From Pomphorhynchus laevis (lineage: Eukaryota; Acanthocephala; Palaeacanthocephala; Echinorhynchida; Pomphorhynchidae), in NCBI GenBank assembly GCA_012934845.2, contig WNNJ02003798.1, positions 124,001 to 188,000 of the forward strand: a DNA stretch of 64,000 bases, in the 5' to 3' direction. The first letter of the stretch is position 1. Every line of letters starts with the position of its first letter. The translations under genes were made by a program, and so were the position numbers. The notes under the pieces are model-generated. The model ran no database searches, was not told the DNA's origin, and was given only the letters and a program-made list of their open reading frames with translations. Shown piece after piece: positions 47,020 through 59,999 of this stretch.

Positions 47020-49150
47020 CGCTATTGATTTTGCTCCTGAAATTAATTAATTATTTTTCAAATAAAATTAATTTTTTATTTTGCTCTTGAAATTAATTTT
47101 CTATTTTGCTCTTGAAATAAATTTATAATTTTGCTATTGAAATTGATTTATTATTTTGCTTTTGAAATAAATTTATTATTTTAATCTTCAAATTTATTTA
47201 TTTGCTATTGAAATTGATTTTTATTTTTTGCTATTGAAATTAATATTCTGCTCAAAATTAAATTATTTTCCTCAAATCTAATTTTTTTATTTTGCCCTTT
47301 AAATTAATTTATTATTTTCTTGAAATATTAATTTTTTATTTTAATCTTCAAATTAATTTATTTGCTATTGAAATTGATTTATTATTTTGCCCTTAAAATT
47401 GATTAATTATTTTGCTCTTTAAACTAATTTTTTATTTTGCTCTTTAAATTAATTTATTATTTTCCTGAAATATTAATTTATTATTTTAATCTTCAAATTA
47501 ATTTATTATTTCGCTCTTTAAATTGATTTATTATTTTGCCCTTAAAATTGATTAATTATTTTGCTCTTTAAACTAATTTTTTATTTTGCTCTTTAAATTA
47601 ATTTATTTTTTCCTGAAATATTAATTTATTATTTTAATCTTCAAATTTATTTATTTGCTATTGAAATTGATTTTTATTTTTTGCTATTGAAATTAATATT
47701 CTGCTCAAAATTAAATTATTTTCCTCAAATCTAATTTTTTATTTTGCCCTTTAAATTAATTTATTATTTTCTTGAAATATTAATTTTTTATTTTAATCTT
47801 CAAATTAATTTATTTGCTATTGAAATTGATTTATTATTTTGCCCTTAAAATTGATTAATTATTTTGCTCTTTAAACTAATTTTTTATTTTGCTCTTTAAA
47901 TTAATTTATTATTTTCCTGAAATATTAATTTATTATTTTAATCTTCAAATTAATTTATTATTTCGCTCTTTAAATTGATTTATTATTTTGCCCTTAAAAT
48001 TGATTAATTATTTTGCTCTTTAAACTAATTTTTTATTTTGCTCTTTAAATTAATTTATTTTTTCCTGAAATATTAATTTATTATTTTAATCTTCAAATTT
48101 ATTTATTTGCTATTGAAATTGATTTTTATTTTTTGCTATTGAAATTAATATTCTGCTCAAAATTAAATTATTTTCCTCAAATCTAATTTTTTTATTTTGC
48201 CCTTTAAATTAATTTATTATTTTCTTGAAATATTAATTTATTATTTTAATCTTCAAATTAATTTATTATTTCGCTCTTTAAATTGATTTATTATTTTGCC
48301 CTTAAAATTGATTAATTATTTTGCTCTTTCAACTAAATTTTTATTTTGCTCTTTAAATAAATTTTTTATTTTCCTGAAATATTAATTTATTATTTTAATC
48401 TTCAAATTAATTTATTATTTCGCTCTTTAAATTGTTTAATTATTTTGCCCTTAAAATTGATTAATTATTTTGCTCTTTAAATTAATTTATTTTTTTCCTG
48501 AAATATTAATTTATTATTTTAATCTTCAAATTTATTTATTTGCTATTGAAATTGATTTTTATTTTTTGCTATTGAAATTAATATTCTGCTCAAAATTAAA
48601 TTATTTTCCTCAAATCTAATTTTTTTATTTTGCCCTTTAAATTAATTTAATTTTTTTCTTGAAATATTAATTTATTATTTTAATCTTCAAATTAATTTAT
48701 TATTTCGCTGTTTAAATTGATTTATTATTTTGCCCTTAAAATTGATTAATTATTTTGCTCTTTAAACTAATTTTTTATTTTGCTCTTTAAATTAATTTAT
48801 TTTTTTCCTGAAATATTAATTTATTATTTTAATCTTCAAATTTATTTATTATTTTGCTCTTTAAACTAATTTTTTATTTTGCTCTTTAAACTAATTTTTT
48901 ATTTTGCTCTTTAAACTGATTTTTTATTTTGCTCTTTTAACTAATTTTTCATTTTGCTCTTTAAACTAATTTTTTATTTTGCTCTTTAAACTAATCTATT
49001 ATTTTGCACTTGAAATTCATTCATTGTTTTGATCTTGAAATTAATCATTGTTTTGCTCTTGAAATTAATCATTATTTTGCTCTTGAAATTAATTTATTAT
49101 TTTGCTGCTGAAATTAAATTATTAGTTTGCTATTGAAATTAATTTATTAA
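47020..49150 (+). repeat. AT-rich minisatellite with higher-order structure
   Basis: About 75 units of roughly 27-30 bp, each of the form 'gctctttaaattaatttatt' plus 'attttg', occur with variants (gcccttaaaattgatt, tcctgaaatatt, gctattgaaatt). A marker variant, 'ttaatcttcaaatttattta', recurs at 47181, 47634, 48086, 48519 and 48829. The first four give higher-order periods of about 453, 452 and 433 bp. It begins just after the DR1 3' end. No coding capacity. Confidence 0.85.
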
Positions 49151-49269
49151 TCTCAGATGTTTACTTGTTCACATGGAAAAATAGCCTACCCATCCCTATA
49201 GCCTCCGGTTCACCTTCAATTGACAAATCCCACTTTCTAATAATTCTTGTAACCCCTTTTAGGGTATAA

Positions 49270-50560
49270 TTTGGTATTTACAGTCCTAAACACTGACGAC
49301 ATGACTTACCTACATTGTAATTTATGCTACAAATGGCGTCACTGGGCTTCGATGTGTTCCCAACCAAGGAAGTGCGGTGTATGTGATCCCTCATAGGACC
49401 ACACTGGTAACAAATGCGAAAAAAAACATTGCCTGAACTGCAGCAAAATATACCCTGCGTGGTCAAGGAAATTCAGTTCTTTTAAGATATATAGAAATAG
49501 AATCATAAACACTAGTCCTCCTGCACATACGGCAAACTTCGCCGAAGTGGCTATGCCAAGACTCAATGATCACATACTAACTCATACAGACATGCAAAAT
49601 CATAGACGAGAGGCTGCAGGCAAATATGCTGGATACACAAAATCTCATTCATCATTTAGCCATAAAGCTTGATGGAGTTGGGTATATTCCTTGTACTGCT
49701 CCTAAGACTAGAATGGCGCCCTACTTGACGAAGAGGAATACTTCATTCCAGAGCCACGCGTCGATTAAACTGGAGAAGAAATAAAATCATTGTGAATTTG
49801 CGGTAGTATCCACGGGAGATGATGATATTGACCACGGAAAAGTGTCTCAACATAGTCTAGCTGGGTGTGAGAAGGGCAACCTCACCTCCGGTTTCGACTA
49901 GGAGGCATCCCACTCTGTTAATCAACACTGGCAAGTAATCAAGGGTCTTTTTCACTGAATATTCTGCAGTGGAATGCGGGAGGTGCTTCCGGCCTTAGCC
50001 TTCTGTCTAATCGAGATGAATAGATCAGTTACCGCCATCCAATCTTATTTTAAACTCCAACAAATCGCATATGGTCATCTTTAATAGCACCCCGGCAACC
50101 AAAAAGAAACTCAAGAGACTAACACTCACAGCACTCCTTCATCTTGCAGCCTCAACCACTCCCCATCTAAACGAATAGAGTAAAATATCTGGGGTTCACC
50201 GTTACGGTGAATTGATCGGTGAAAGCTGACTTGGATAGACTCAAACATATTCTGAAGAAAACTAGGTGGGTCCTGAAACGGGCTCAGAATCTGTCATAGA
50301 ATGGTAAAGCCCAAGTGCGCCTTTGAGTACTTGGGCTATCCCGGGATTAGTTTTCTTTTCAAAAGGACGTCCCCCTGACCAAAGACTAAGGTTTCTCAAG
50401 CTCCTCATCCCAAGATTACCGAACATAGTCAGCCTCGAATGGATTCTTCGGCGGTAAAAGACCTCGGATGGTTCAGTTGGAGGGCGGCGTGTTGGTGTGA
50501 CTGGAGTGCTCACCTGTTGACCTGAGGCCGTAACATATTATAAGACTGGTCTAAATGGTA
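49270..50560 (+). pseudogene. LINE remnant: zinc-knuckle ORF1 end, endonuclease start and RT end
   Basis: The plus strand shows cysteine-histidine knuckles (CNLCYKWRHWASMC; a second CGVC..HTGNKC; HCLNCSKIYPAWSRKF) at about 49315-49480, as in ORF1 proteins of Jockey/I-type LINEs. FSLNILQWNAGG, the start of an EEP endonuclease, follows at about 49950, and VKYLGFTVTVN and KHILKKTRWVLKRA, the end of an RT, at about 50190-50275. Most of the element between is deleted and many stops are present. It is a deeply decayed fossil. Confidence 0.5.
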
Positions 50561-51895
50561 GCGACTTGATGACATTTGGTCATGTTTGTGTTATGCATGT
50601 TTCTTTCTTTTATTTAATTATTGGTTGTATAATTCTTAAGAAAACCCTTATTATTTTAATCTTAATGCATTTTATAGAAATAAGGCTTCTGTTGATACAC
50701 TATTATATCATACACATGTATATACGCAATGACAATGGAGATTCTCATGTAAAACCGAGCTGCCTTTAGTCAGGTGAGCATCATTCATGTGTCATGATAT
50801 ATTATCTTTGTACGTATTGCTATGCACGAAAATCCAAAATTATGTGCATGCCTTCTGTGCAATGGTACATGTAATCAACTTTACACATATTCACATGTAC
50901 AGTCTAATCAAAAATGCCTTTATTACAAATTGACAAAATCAAGATATCTTAAATTAGACGGATTGCATTTGACGATCTTATTTGCTTATGTAATTAAGAT
51001 TTGATAGTTTTTTCTCTACATAATCTCATTTTAACTATTACATCTTTTGTTTTTATTTATGCCCATTCACGTATTGATCTGTTAACTATTGTATATAGTT
51101 AGTTTTTATGCCCAATGTCGAGAGTCAATTTGGTAAATAAATCTTCTCTTGTCATTTTATTATATTATTATATTAATAATAATTAATATAATCCTGTTTC
51201 GATTATTATATTTATATTAATAATTTTTAATTTATGTAAGACTCGTTAAAACGCCAATACTTTTAGCGATGTATTCTGACTTACAAACATCAATGTCAAA
51301 TGAAATGTGGAGTGTCCTAATATGTATTAATATAATTAATATTCATATCATAATAATAATTATAGTTATAAGTTAATCACAAGTTATAAATTAATTAAAT
51401 TTAAATTTAATCTTATGCTCGCCAGCTATCTCTTGTAACTTTTAATATTTGCTTTTCATCGAAGCTGTCGATATGTGGAAAGCGAAAATAGACAAAAATT
51501 GTAATATAGTAGTATACACAATATTATTTTACTTAAAAATTTAGTCAGCAAACTCTCAATTTACCTGAAAGACGTATGTTCAATTTCTATCAAAAACACT
51601 TTTCAATATAAATTTCGAACCAGACTTACATGTGTTTGACTTTTAAATTAATACAGTGATCAACATATTAATTAGATTTAATTTGTTTGATGAATTAATT
51701 GAATTTGATTTTGGCAAAGGTCAATTTAAGTTATTAGTATGGAGGAATTATTTCTTAATTCTTTGTCATAAAAATGCTTATAACGAATAAGATTAAGATT
51801 ATAATCTTATATTATAATCTTAGTTATTAAGATTATTAATATTTTAATTATTATATTTTTTATTTTTTCAAATTAATAATATAATTAGATAAACA
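50560..51895. other. AT-rich spacer, no gene seen
   Basis: Short frames (50566-50769, 50822-51004) lack recognisable motifs. The remainder is AT-rich with many TTAATA/TATTAA runs. Confidence 0.5.
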
Positions 51896-51902
51896 CAAAA
51901 AA

Positions 51903-52420
51903 TTACGATGCAGTCCAACGTCGAATTGAATGCCCTCGTGTGGAACGATCACCCCGAATACAGGCAGAAGTCATCTTAGCGAGGGCAAAACCGATTTTAG
52001 TCTTAATAGAACGAATGCTCTCGTTGTACGTAAAGTCCCGGCGCAAAGAAGATAGCATCGCGATTTGTTTCAAAAGGACGGACGCGGATGGACCCATTCC
52101 ACCATTTGTTGCAAAAATTACAGGAATTAAAACAGCATTCTCCATTCTCGACAATCTTACGCCGTACCTGGCAATTTTCCGCTGCTCGTGATAACGGAAG
52201 TGATTCGAGATTGGTTTCGATGAATAGGACGGAGCAAGGTGATTAAATATGCAAATATCCAATAAGGACTGCTCCGTTCTATCACCTGAGAGACCGCTGC
52301 AAGCAATATCAAGACGCGCTCCTATATCTGTAGATGTGCTTTGAGCCTCATATTAAACGAGTCGATCCGGAACTAACTGTAGGTCGGGCTCGATCGAAAC
52401 ATTGCTGCACACGTATGACA
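51903..52420 (-). pseudogene. Retroelement C-terminal fragment
   Basis: The minus strand encodes YHEQRKIARYGVRLSRMENA, then IFATNGGMGPSASVLLKQIA and TKIGFALAKMTSACIRGDRS. This pattern (EKxKxxxYxxRVxxVE..PLVFxTxGGMGxEA..RxKxSFxLLRSxxxCIRGxRS) recurs at the C-terminus of invertebrate RT-bearing elements. The RT itself is absent. A further in-register piece extends to about 52420 with stops. Base composition is more GC-rich than the flanks. Confidence 0.55.
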
Positions 52421-52449
52421 GTTCATTTGCCAAAATAATAATTAATAAT

Positions 52450-54700
52450 AATATAATCTTATAAACATAAGATTAAGTTTAAATTTAATTAATTTATAAC
52501 TTGTAATCAATTGAATTTGTCAATTAGTGATTAATTAAATTTGATGAATTAATTGAATTTGATTTTGGCAATGGTCAAATAATTTTATAACGTTTAAAAT
52601 ATTATTACATATAGCTTTTTCAGTTTAACACAGTTTACTGTCGATACGCTGATGTATTTAGCGAAAGTTAAATATCTTCGACGAAAACATAAACTTTAGT
52701 TCGCACCTAACATCTTAGAATACATGTAGTGGACTTTACATAAACAGGTCCACATAAAATGCATGAATGAATCTCAGAACGTATTGAGTCCAGTCATATC
52801 ATAACTATCAAATTTTTCTTAAGCTTTGCAGCAAACTATCAACAAATGTTTACATTTGAAATATCTAATTATATTTCTAATAATCGTCAAATTTTTTCTG
52901 TTAATATCTCGAAAATTTCAAAATTTTTAGGACTATTAGACATAAACGATGTGTGTGGTACTATTTTTGAATTGTACGCGTATTCGCTGTGATAAACTTT
53001 AAATGTGTTTCACTGTGATAAATCATCATAATAGGGAACACATTTTAAAACATTGGATGAGATTACAGTGACATAGTCGCGCAATCAATAAATCTCGGAT
53101 CATAATATCTTATTCTTCCATATTTCTTGATTACTTTCAGTTGACTTAAGATAAAGTACTATACTGTCGCTTTGCAATGTTGTCAGCTCAAGTTTCACTC
53201 AAGCTGACAAAATGCATTTATATGTATTATAGCATTTGGGTAGTAGTTGGGTAGCAAACTGCGTTGGTGCTAAAATCGACAGCTTTCTGGTATGTTTTTG
53301 CTTTAAATAAATTTAAAAATTATCTAACGCCTTGTAGTTAATAGCTGAGTACGTTAATTGTATATTCTAATACGTTTGTGCTATATATTCTTTTGGTTCA
53401 ATTTGAACGCAGATATTAAATATTAGCCAACGACAGTGTTTTATCTAAATTGTAGCATAGCCTCAGATTCAAGACTGCAATTGTTGTTACATTGACCACG
53501 CCCATTTTTCAATGATATATTAAATATCACTAACCTTAAACTCTTTATTAATTGTTTTATTATCGGGTTTCTACTTTCATTTTACAAAAATTTATTATAG
53601 CGAGAATGTATTTTAATCAGATATATTTTTGAAGTTAGATCGCTTATAGGGTATCTATACACAATTGATATTACGTGCATCAGAGATAATTTCATTTATA
53701 TGTGCGAGTAAGTTATTGTCAATACTGCATATTCACTTCCTAAACTTCTCTTATTTGAATATTACCTTAAATTTCTTGTTCACGAGCCTACACAACAATT
53801 TATATCAAGTTTATCCTTTACTGTAAATGCAATTTAATAAAAATAGAAAATACTTGATACTTAGCAATAAAGTAACTTTAACTATATAATTTATGTCCAT
53901 CTCATGAAGTTTCACCACTAAAATTCGTCTATTGCGACGAAGATGGTTCACGATACTAGGGTCTTAAAGTGAGTTTTGATAGCAAAGGATAGCATTCTTG
54001 AAAGTAAGTAAATTAAATCTCTTATTTTAATAACCCTTTTTTTGGGTTAATTAACTATCCTTAAAACATGAATTATACCTGACTTTACATTTCAAAATAC
54101 AGGATTCAGTATGTTGCAAAGTATGATTCATTATCACATTGTAGTATCACACCAATTTTCACGATTCGCTTTCTGCTTTTGTATGAAAAATTTTTCGAAA
54201 GATATTAGGAACACCATTTTCTTTATTTAAATTTGCTAGATAAGTAAGTAAGAATAGAAGAATAAACTTTGCTTGACTTCATGTAAAACAGACGATAGAT
54301 ATAATAAAGAGATAAATGTAATTTAAGTAAGTTTTAAATTAAGTATTGAAGGTGTATATTTGATCACATTAGCATCGTTATTATGTTATTGCCAATTGAT
54401 AAAATGCAAATTTTTACATTTAAATATAAAAAGTTCAAATCATTTTTAACGAATAAAAACATACAACTCATCCCACAATCTACTAAAATCTACAAATAAT
54501 TATTTAATATATAGGCCCATTGACATTAAATTAATTCGAAATGCTTAAGTCAGAAATACAAAATATACGTAAAATATACATTGTAATCTTAAACCATCAA
54601 ACTCTTAAGTAAATATTAATTAATAAAAGCTTTTAAAATTTATGCTTAAATTAACAATATTTAATAAATTATTTACAATATTCATTAAATTTAATATTAT
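52450..54700. other. AT-rich spacer with a short duplicated block
   Basis: No gene is seen. The block 'ggatcataatatcttattct' through 'tactttcagttgactta' at 53095-53152 is repeated at 56311-56368. At the second site it runs into a palindrome (aagtcaactgaaag). Function unknown. Confidence 0.5.
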
Positions 54701-54714
54701 AAAATGATATTTCT

Positions 54715-55990
54715 ATGAAAGTGCTAAATACTACTGATTTTGTTAAAAAATTGAGAGCACTAGACTTAAATCAGATAACGTATGTAATTTTCACATTAGA
54801 TGTGATTTCACTATTTACGAATGTGTCAGTAGATGATGCTGTCGACTTTGCGTTATCAACACTCGGATCCCCTTAGACAGATAGTCAACATTTGGTTAGA
54901 TGTAAAAGAGTATTCTAGTTGGCATGTACAACGAACTTTTCCTTGGATGACATTATATATAATCAACTATTTGGTGTATCGATGGGATCACCAATCGGCT
55001 CCCGCCTTGGCTGACTTGTATATGCAAAAGTTAGAGGAAGGGCTATAAGCCGTTGTAATATACGACCTATCAAATTTTATCGTTACATCGATGATATATT
55101 TGTCATTTGGCCAGAAAGTCGTGATAAAGCAGATGATTTTGTCAGAATTTTCAATTCATTGAATCCTCGGATAGAAGTGACAAATACCTGGCCATCTAAC
55201 GAGTTTTTACTGTTCCTAGATTGTCAAGTTTTGACCACCGATGTCTCCGTCACTAAAGTTTACAGAAAAGGCACAGAAACTAGTTTGTATATTCCGTGAG
55301 ACAGCAGTCATTCAGTATTAATAAAACTTGCTGTGCTTCGTGGGTTATTTTTAAGAGTGTATCGAATTTGTAACAAAATTTATCTAAACGCCGAATTACG
55401 CAAGCTTTTCAGAATATTTACATCTCTTGGCTACCCAATAGATAGCTATCACAAAATCATTAACAAAACAAAAGAACACATTCACACCCACGCCATCCGT
55501 CTTAATTGGTCCTCAAAAATTGAAACACTAGTTTTTGTATTCCCGCAATGGGTAGTTTAAGTGAGGACATACTTATTAAAATAAGCAGATTCGTTTTCCA
55601 GTCAGGATTACCATTAAAAATGTTTTATGGTACGCGATGTACTTCTCATCTTGATGCACTGGTCACCAAACCGAGAACTTATTTTGATAAGATGGGTGTA
55701 GTCTATAAGATTGGGTGTAGGGATTGTATGAGCATATACATTGGATAAACTGGACGTACGCTAAAAACAAGATTAAAAGAACATAAGAAGGCACTTACAA
55801 CATCAGCGAAGTCGTCATTAACCGACCATGCTCACCAAACTGGTCATGACATCGGCTTTGACAATGTGTCAGTTTTGATTACCGAGCCTAACTTAAAACG
55901 CCAATTAGTTATGGAGGCTGTCGCGATAAAGTTCCTTGAACCAAATTAGAATGCTCAAAATGATTTTGTTTTTCATACATTGTAACTTTA
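54715..55990 (+). pseudogene. Penelope-like element: RT and GIY-YIG endonuclease
   Basis: Penelope RT blocks appear in order: FTLDVISLFTNVSVDDAV, FGVSMGSPIGS, then ADLYMQKLEEG, RPIKFYRYIDDIFVIW (catalytic YIDD) and FLLFLDCQVLTTD. A linker follows, then the GIY-YIG nuclease (VVYKIGCRDCMSIYIG, TGRTLKTRLKEH, LTDHAHQTGHD) to about 55950, with the upstream cysteines typical of the family. It is split by a few breaks and is a fossil, but it is the most complete Penelope copy here. The terminal-repeat sequence shared with 15028-15145 begins about 60 bp past the end. Confidence 0.85.
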
Positions 55991-56984
55991 CTTGTGTATT
56001 ATTGTTTCAGATACTTCTTGAAAATGTTCGCGGTTAGCGAATGAAATATCGAAGAAATATTCAATTTCTTTTACCTGGGAATGGCATTTAGATAAAAATA
56101 ATAATTATTTCCTCCAGAATTTCTAATTCTGATTCAAATTCTAAAATTATAATTGTCATCATAATTATTAAAACAATCAAGATTTAGAAAATGCGGTCAA
56201 CAATCGATTTTCATTAAATATAGTCCGAATAATGGCAGATATTGTTCATAAAAAGTATTATTAAAACTAAATTTTGCAAATACGTAGTTTAGAATCAATA
56301 AATCAATAAATCCCGGATCATAATATCTTATTCTTCCATATTTCTTGATTACTTTCAGTTGACTTATAAGTCAACTGAAAGTTGACTGAAAGTTTAGAAT
56401 AAGAGCTTCCAGCTTGATGCTTTTAAAAATTCGGTCACATGACTTCTTTCATTTATTTGAATTATATTATAGAACTTAAGTTCACTAGAGCAATGAATTA
56501 AAATAAAAATAATTAATTTAGTTATTTTAATAATTATTTTAATTTGCAGAAAATGAAGAATTTCGCTAGATTTCACAAAACTGAAAGAATTTCTTATTTG
56601 TATCAACCAATAAATGATTCAGTCATTAATTTATTTTTCTTGTTGATGATAATTAATCAAAAGTAATTATTCATGATTAATCTTATTAATTAATAATAAG
56701 ATTAATAAGATTGATAATTAATCTTATCTACAAAACTCAAAACAAAATTCTTGAAAATATTGTTTTTCTTGTCGGTGATTTTAAACGACTAGAATTTAAG
56801 AATAGAATTTCAGCTTATTTTCATAATTTTATCATCTTTAGATACATTCAAAAAAAATAATCCGTCTACTGATGATCTAATGTTTATAAAGAGAATATAA
56901 TATCTATATTTCAAAATATTTTGAATAAAGAACCATGTTAGATTTAATATATCATCTCTGAACATAATAATATTATACAAATAA

Positions 56985-57180
56985 TATTTCGGATAGATAT
57001 CCTACTTTGTCTTGTTCATCCAACAATGCTATGAAGCGATATCAACGCCTCTATGAAACCGTTCTCTTCAGTACACTTAATTAAATATTTCTGAAGATAG
57101 TGATTTCATAGGGGCATTAATATCACATCATGAAATAGTTGGTTAAGCAAGACAAAGTAGGATATCTATCTAAAAATATT
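56985..57180. mobile_element. Fold-back (MITE-like) element
   Basis: Arms of about 75 bp: 'ggatagatatcctactttgt' .. 'cctctatgaaa' at 56990-57060 pairs with 'tttcataggggcattaat' .. 'acaaagtaggatatctatc' at 57108-57174, with scattered mismatches. The spacer is about 45 bp. No ORF. Confidence 0.65.
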
Positions 57181-57479
57181 TTTCTAGATAGTTCAATTTT
57201 TTATACTAAGAGATGATATACCCGATCGAACCTGATTATTTATTAAAAGATTTTAAAATAGGTATTATATTCTCTTTATATGCATTTTACTTTCATTCGA
57301 GGCTTTTTCGAAAAATCAAGTTAAATTATCAAGGAAAATTGATAATTGCTCAACAATCAATCAGTTTTCTTTTAAAGTTAAATTACAAGCTGTTGAACAA
57401 AAGCAAAAGAACATTGGAAAATTAAAAATGTAAATTAAAACATTAAAATATTATAGGCTCTCAGATGCTCCTGGAACAA

Positions 57480-59400
57480 TATGTAATACTATTAAGATAA
57501 ACTTGATAATAATCCTCAAGTTAACAAAAGCGATCAGATTCGATTTTGAAATTGATTTTAACTCTGGCTGCTTAATAATGTTTTAAAGTTGTGTATTTGT
57601 ACCCCCTGAACTACATTTTTTGTTTAATAAATTACTTAGACCAAGCGTATCGAAATAGCAAGTCAAATGCTTATTCATCATTCATTCAATCATCTGGGCT
57701 AGAAAATCTGGGCTTTTAAAAATATATGATATAGTGATCTAGCTAAGTTAATCATAAGTTTATTTAACAGCTAAATGATAAATACCCCCAGCAGTAATAT
57801 TTGAACTATTGCATATCACCCCTTTTTATAAGATGACATTATATGCCATTTGAACAATCTATTTAACAAGTTCTGTTGTTCTCTTATATTTCCCAAAACA
57901 CATATAGAAGAAATATATAATATTCCTTTGTCAAATAAATTATTTTCAACATATTATTACATTATTTTATTAAATAAACAAAATCAATAAATATGGCCTA
58001 TAGATTGTTTTATTTTTAATTTTCTTCATTCTAAATGATTAAATGCAATGCCTTTATCTAAATAATGTAGCTGCGAATCTGAATGAATATCACATTATTC
58101 TGTATATTGCTTCTACCAGTGAGCATGTTACAATATACTTGTCTTAAATTGTTTTGTAATTGAACTACACAGAATTTTTTGATATGTAATAATAGGAATT
58201 ATAAATTTTGTTTGTCTGCAATAATAGGAAGTATTGAACTACAAAAATAGGAATTATTGAATTACACAGAATTTTGTTGGTATGCAATAATAGGAATTAC
58301 TCATGTTGGTATGCTTGAATTGCTCATGATAGTATATCACATGGGCGAAATCCTGAGTGTTTCAAAATCACGCAATTTAAATATCTCCTTAATCCATAAT
58401 TTATTGTAAGTAGGTCTACATTCGAGTGTTTATTACTTAAATTTACTAATATTATATCTTCTTAATTTTAATTTAAGCGATATTAATAATGTTACAATAA
58501 TGTAAATAATTTTACATTACGAATGTAAAATTATTAAAATTATGCGTCAATATTACTTGAATTTATTTTTTCATTTATTATTTAAGTAATAATAAATTTT
58601 TAAAATATCATTTAAATACTTAATTAATTATTTTAACCGCACATTTATTTTTTAATTATTTTTTGTTTTCATTAATTAATATATTTTTATGTATTCAAGT
58701 GTTTATGACTTAAATTCAGTAATAGTTATTACGAAATAAATGAAATATTTATTTATAAATTTATATTTTTATTTTCTTATATTCCCTATTTTTAGTAATA
58801 ATCAAAAGTATGATTTAGAAAACAACTAAATTGATATTGAGTTCGTGAAACTGGTGGTAAGGAAGTAATACGTTCAATTCTGAAAATGTATTTGATGATT
58901 TATCGTCCAATAACTTTAGTTTTAAAAAATTATTTCAAGAAAATGTTTGCATCAACCTGTGTTAGCTTCCTTGAATAAAACTAACATGTTAATAATAACT
59001 ACATAAAAACATCATATTGTATTAAATTATTTTATTTACAATTATGTGTAAATAATGCATTTACGAGTAAAAGTGATGTAATAGTTTTGTAAAAGAAACG
59101 TGACTTTTATTTTATTTTTTGAATAACATACATCATTTTGTATCAAGAATATTAAATTACTGAATTTATTTGATTTAAAAGTTACGTGCTTGTAGCACAT
59201 TTAAGATAAGAAAATATTAATAATAAAAAATAAATGAAAATAATAAATAATAAATAAAAGAATAAAAGAAAATTAATAAAATAAACGTGACTTCACAAAA
59301 AATGTAATCAAAACAATTCAACCAAATGCTAGCTTATTTAAGTGACTTTATAAGGAAAACGACAATTCCAGGGAAAATAAAATTATATATGCAGTGAATA
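57480..59400. other. AT-rich intergenic DNA, no gene seen
   Basis: No supported coding frame or RNA gene. At 58180-58320 a short unit (about 'caataataggaattattgaa') is repeated two to four times. Confidence 0.55.
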
Positions 59401-59563
59401 TATATGTGAACATATATATGCAGTGAATTCTTTTACACTGAAAATAATTCACTGCATTGCATTGACTTCGAAAGCGCAAGCTACGTCATGCAATTAGCAT
59501 ATAGTGAATTCTTTCTGCTTAAATCTATGTATAGTATGTTTTTCATGTGTATACACTGTATTG

Positions 59564-59612
59564 CTGCAACTGATGAGACTTCTCAAAGCCGAAACGGTAC
59601 GCCGTCTTGCAG
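59564..59612 (+). ncRNA. Type I hammerhead ribozyme, complete core
   Basis: CTGCAA (59564-59569), CTGATGA (59570-59576), stem II GACTT-CTCA-AAGCC with one A.C mismatch (59577-59590), GAAAC, stem III ACGG-TACG-CCGT, cleavage triplet GTC (59604-59606), TTGCAG (59607-59612). Stem I pairs CTGCAA with TTGCAG, and flanking ACA/TGT could extend it across an internal loop, as needed for loop-loop contacts. All invariant hammerhead bases are present, so self-cleavage after 59606 of the plus-strand RNA is predicted. Confidence 0.9.
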
Positions 59613-59628
59613 TGTAGAAGCATGAAAT

Positions 59629-59632
<4 letters not shown>

Positions 59633-59700
<68 letters not shown>
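59633..59700. repeat. (TA)n microsatellite
   Basis: An uninterrupted TA dinucleotide run of more than 30 units inside the hammerhead repeat. Confidence 0.95.
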
Positions 59701-59701
<1 letters not shown>

Positions 59702-59999
59702 CAAAGGAAACAGCACCGCCGCCTGGGATCCTCAGAGGACCAATAAATAAATTAGAGGTTTGATTCAACCAGGACTGTCTATTACACCTATCTGCTTTTC
59801 TCTATATATAGAGAATTTCATGCTTCTACACTGCAAGACGGCGTACCGTTTCGACTTAGTAAAGCAGGCATGGATTTAGTGATATTTTGTTAATCAAAGA
59901 CAATATTTAAATATCGCTTGAGTTCACATACAAACATGCAAATTGCTATCATTAACAAAGTGATACTTTTTAAGTGGCAAATTTCTATGGATGGATAAT

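Larger units (their letters stand above)
59425..59865 (+). repeat. Hammerhead-bearing repeat, partly inverted, with TA microsatellite
   Basis: In order: the conserved block (59425-59515) seen inverted at 20630-20700; a complete hammerhead (59564-59612); (TA)n at 59633-59700; the block 'ccgcctgggatcctcagagg' .. 'caaccaggactgtctattac' (59716-59788) also found at 20755-20828; and at 59803-59862 an inverted half-hammerhead lacking the CTGATGA box. It is the same family as 20421-20830. Confidence 0.7.

Noticed and set aside
47020-49150. Regular ~30-bp repetition considered as a CRISPR-like array
   Set aside because: There are no unique spacers. The units are contiguous variants of one AT-rich monomer beside a eukaryotic gene.
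50262-50513. Minus-strand 83-codon frame
   Set aside because: It lies opposite decayed LINE RT sequence read on the plus strand and is best explained as its shadow.
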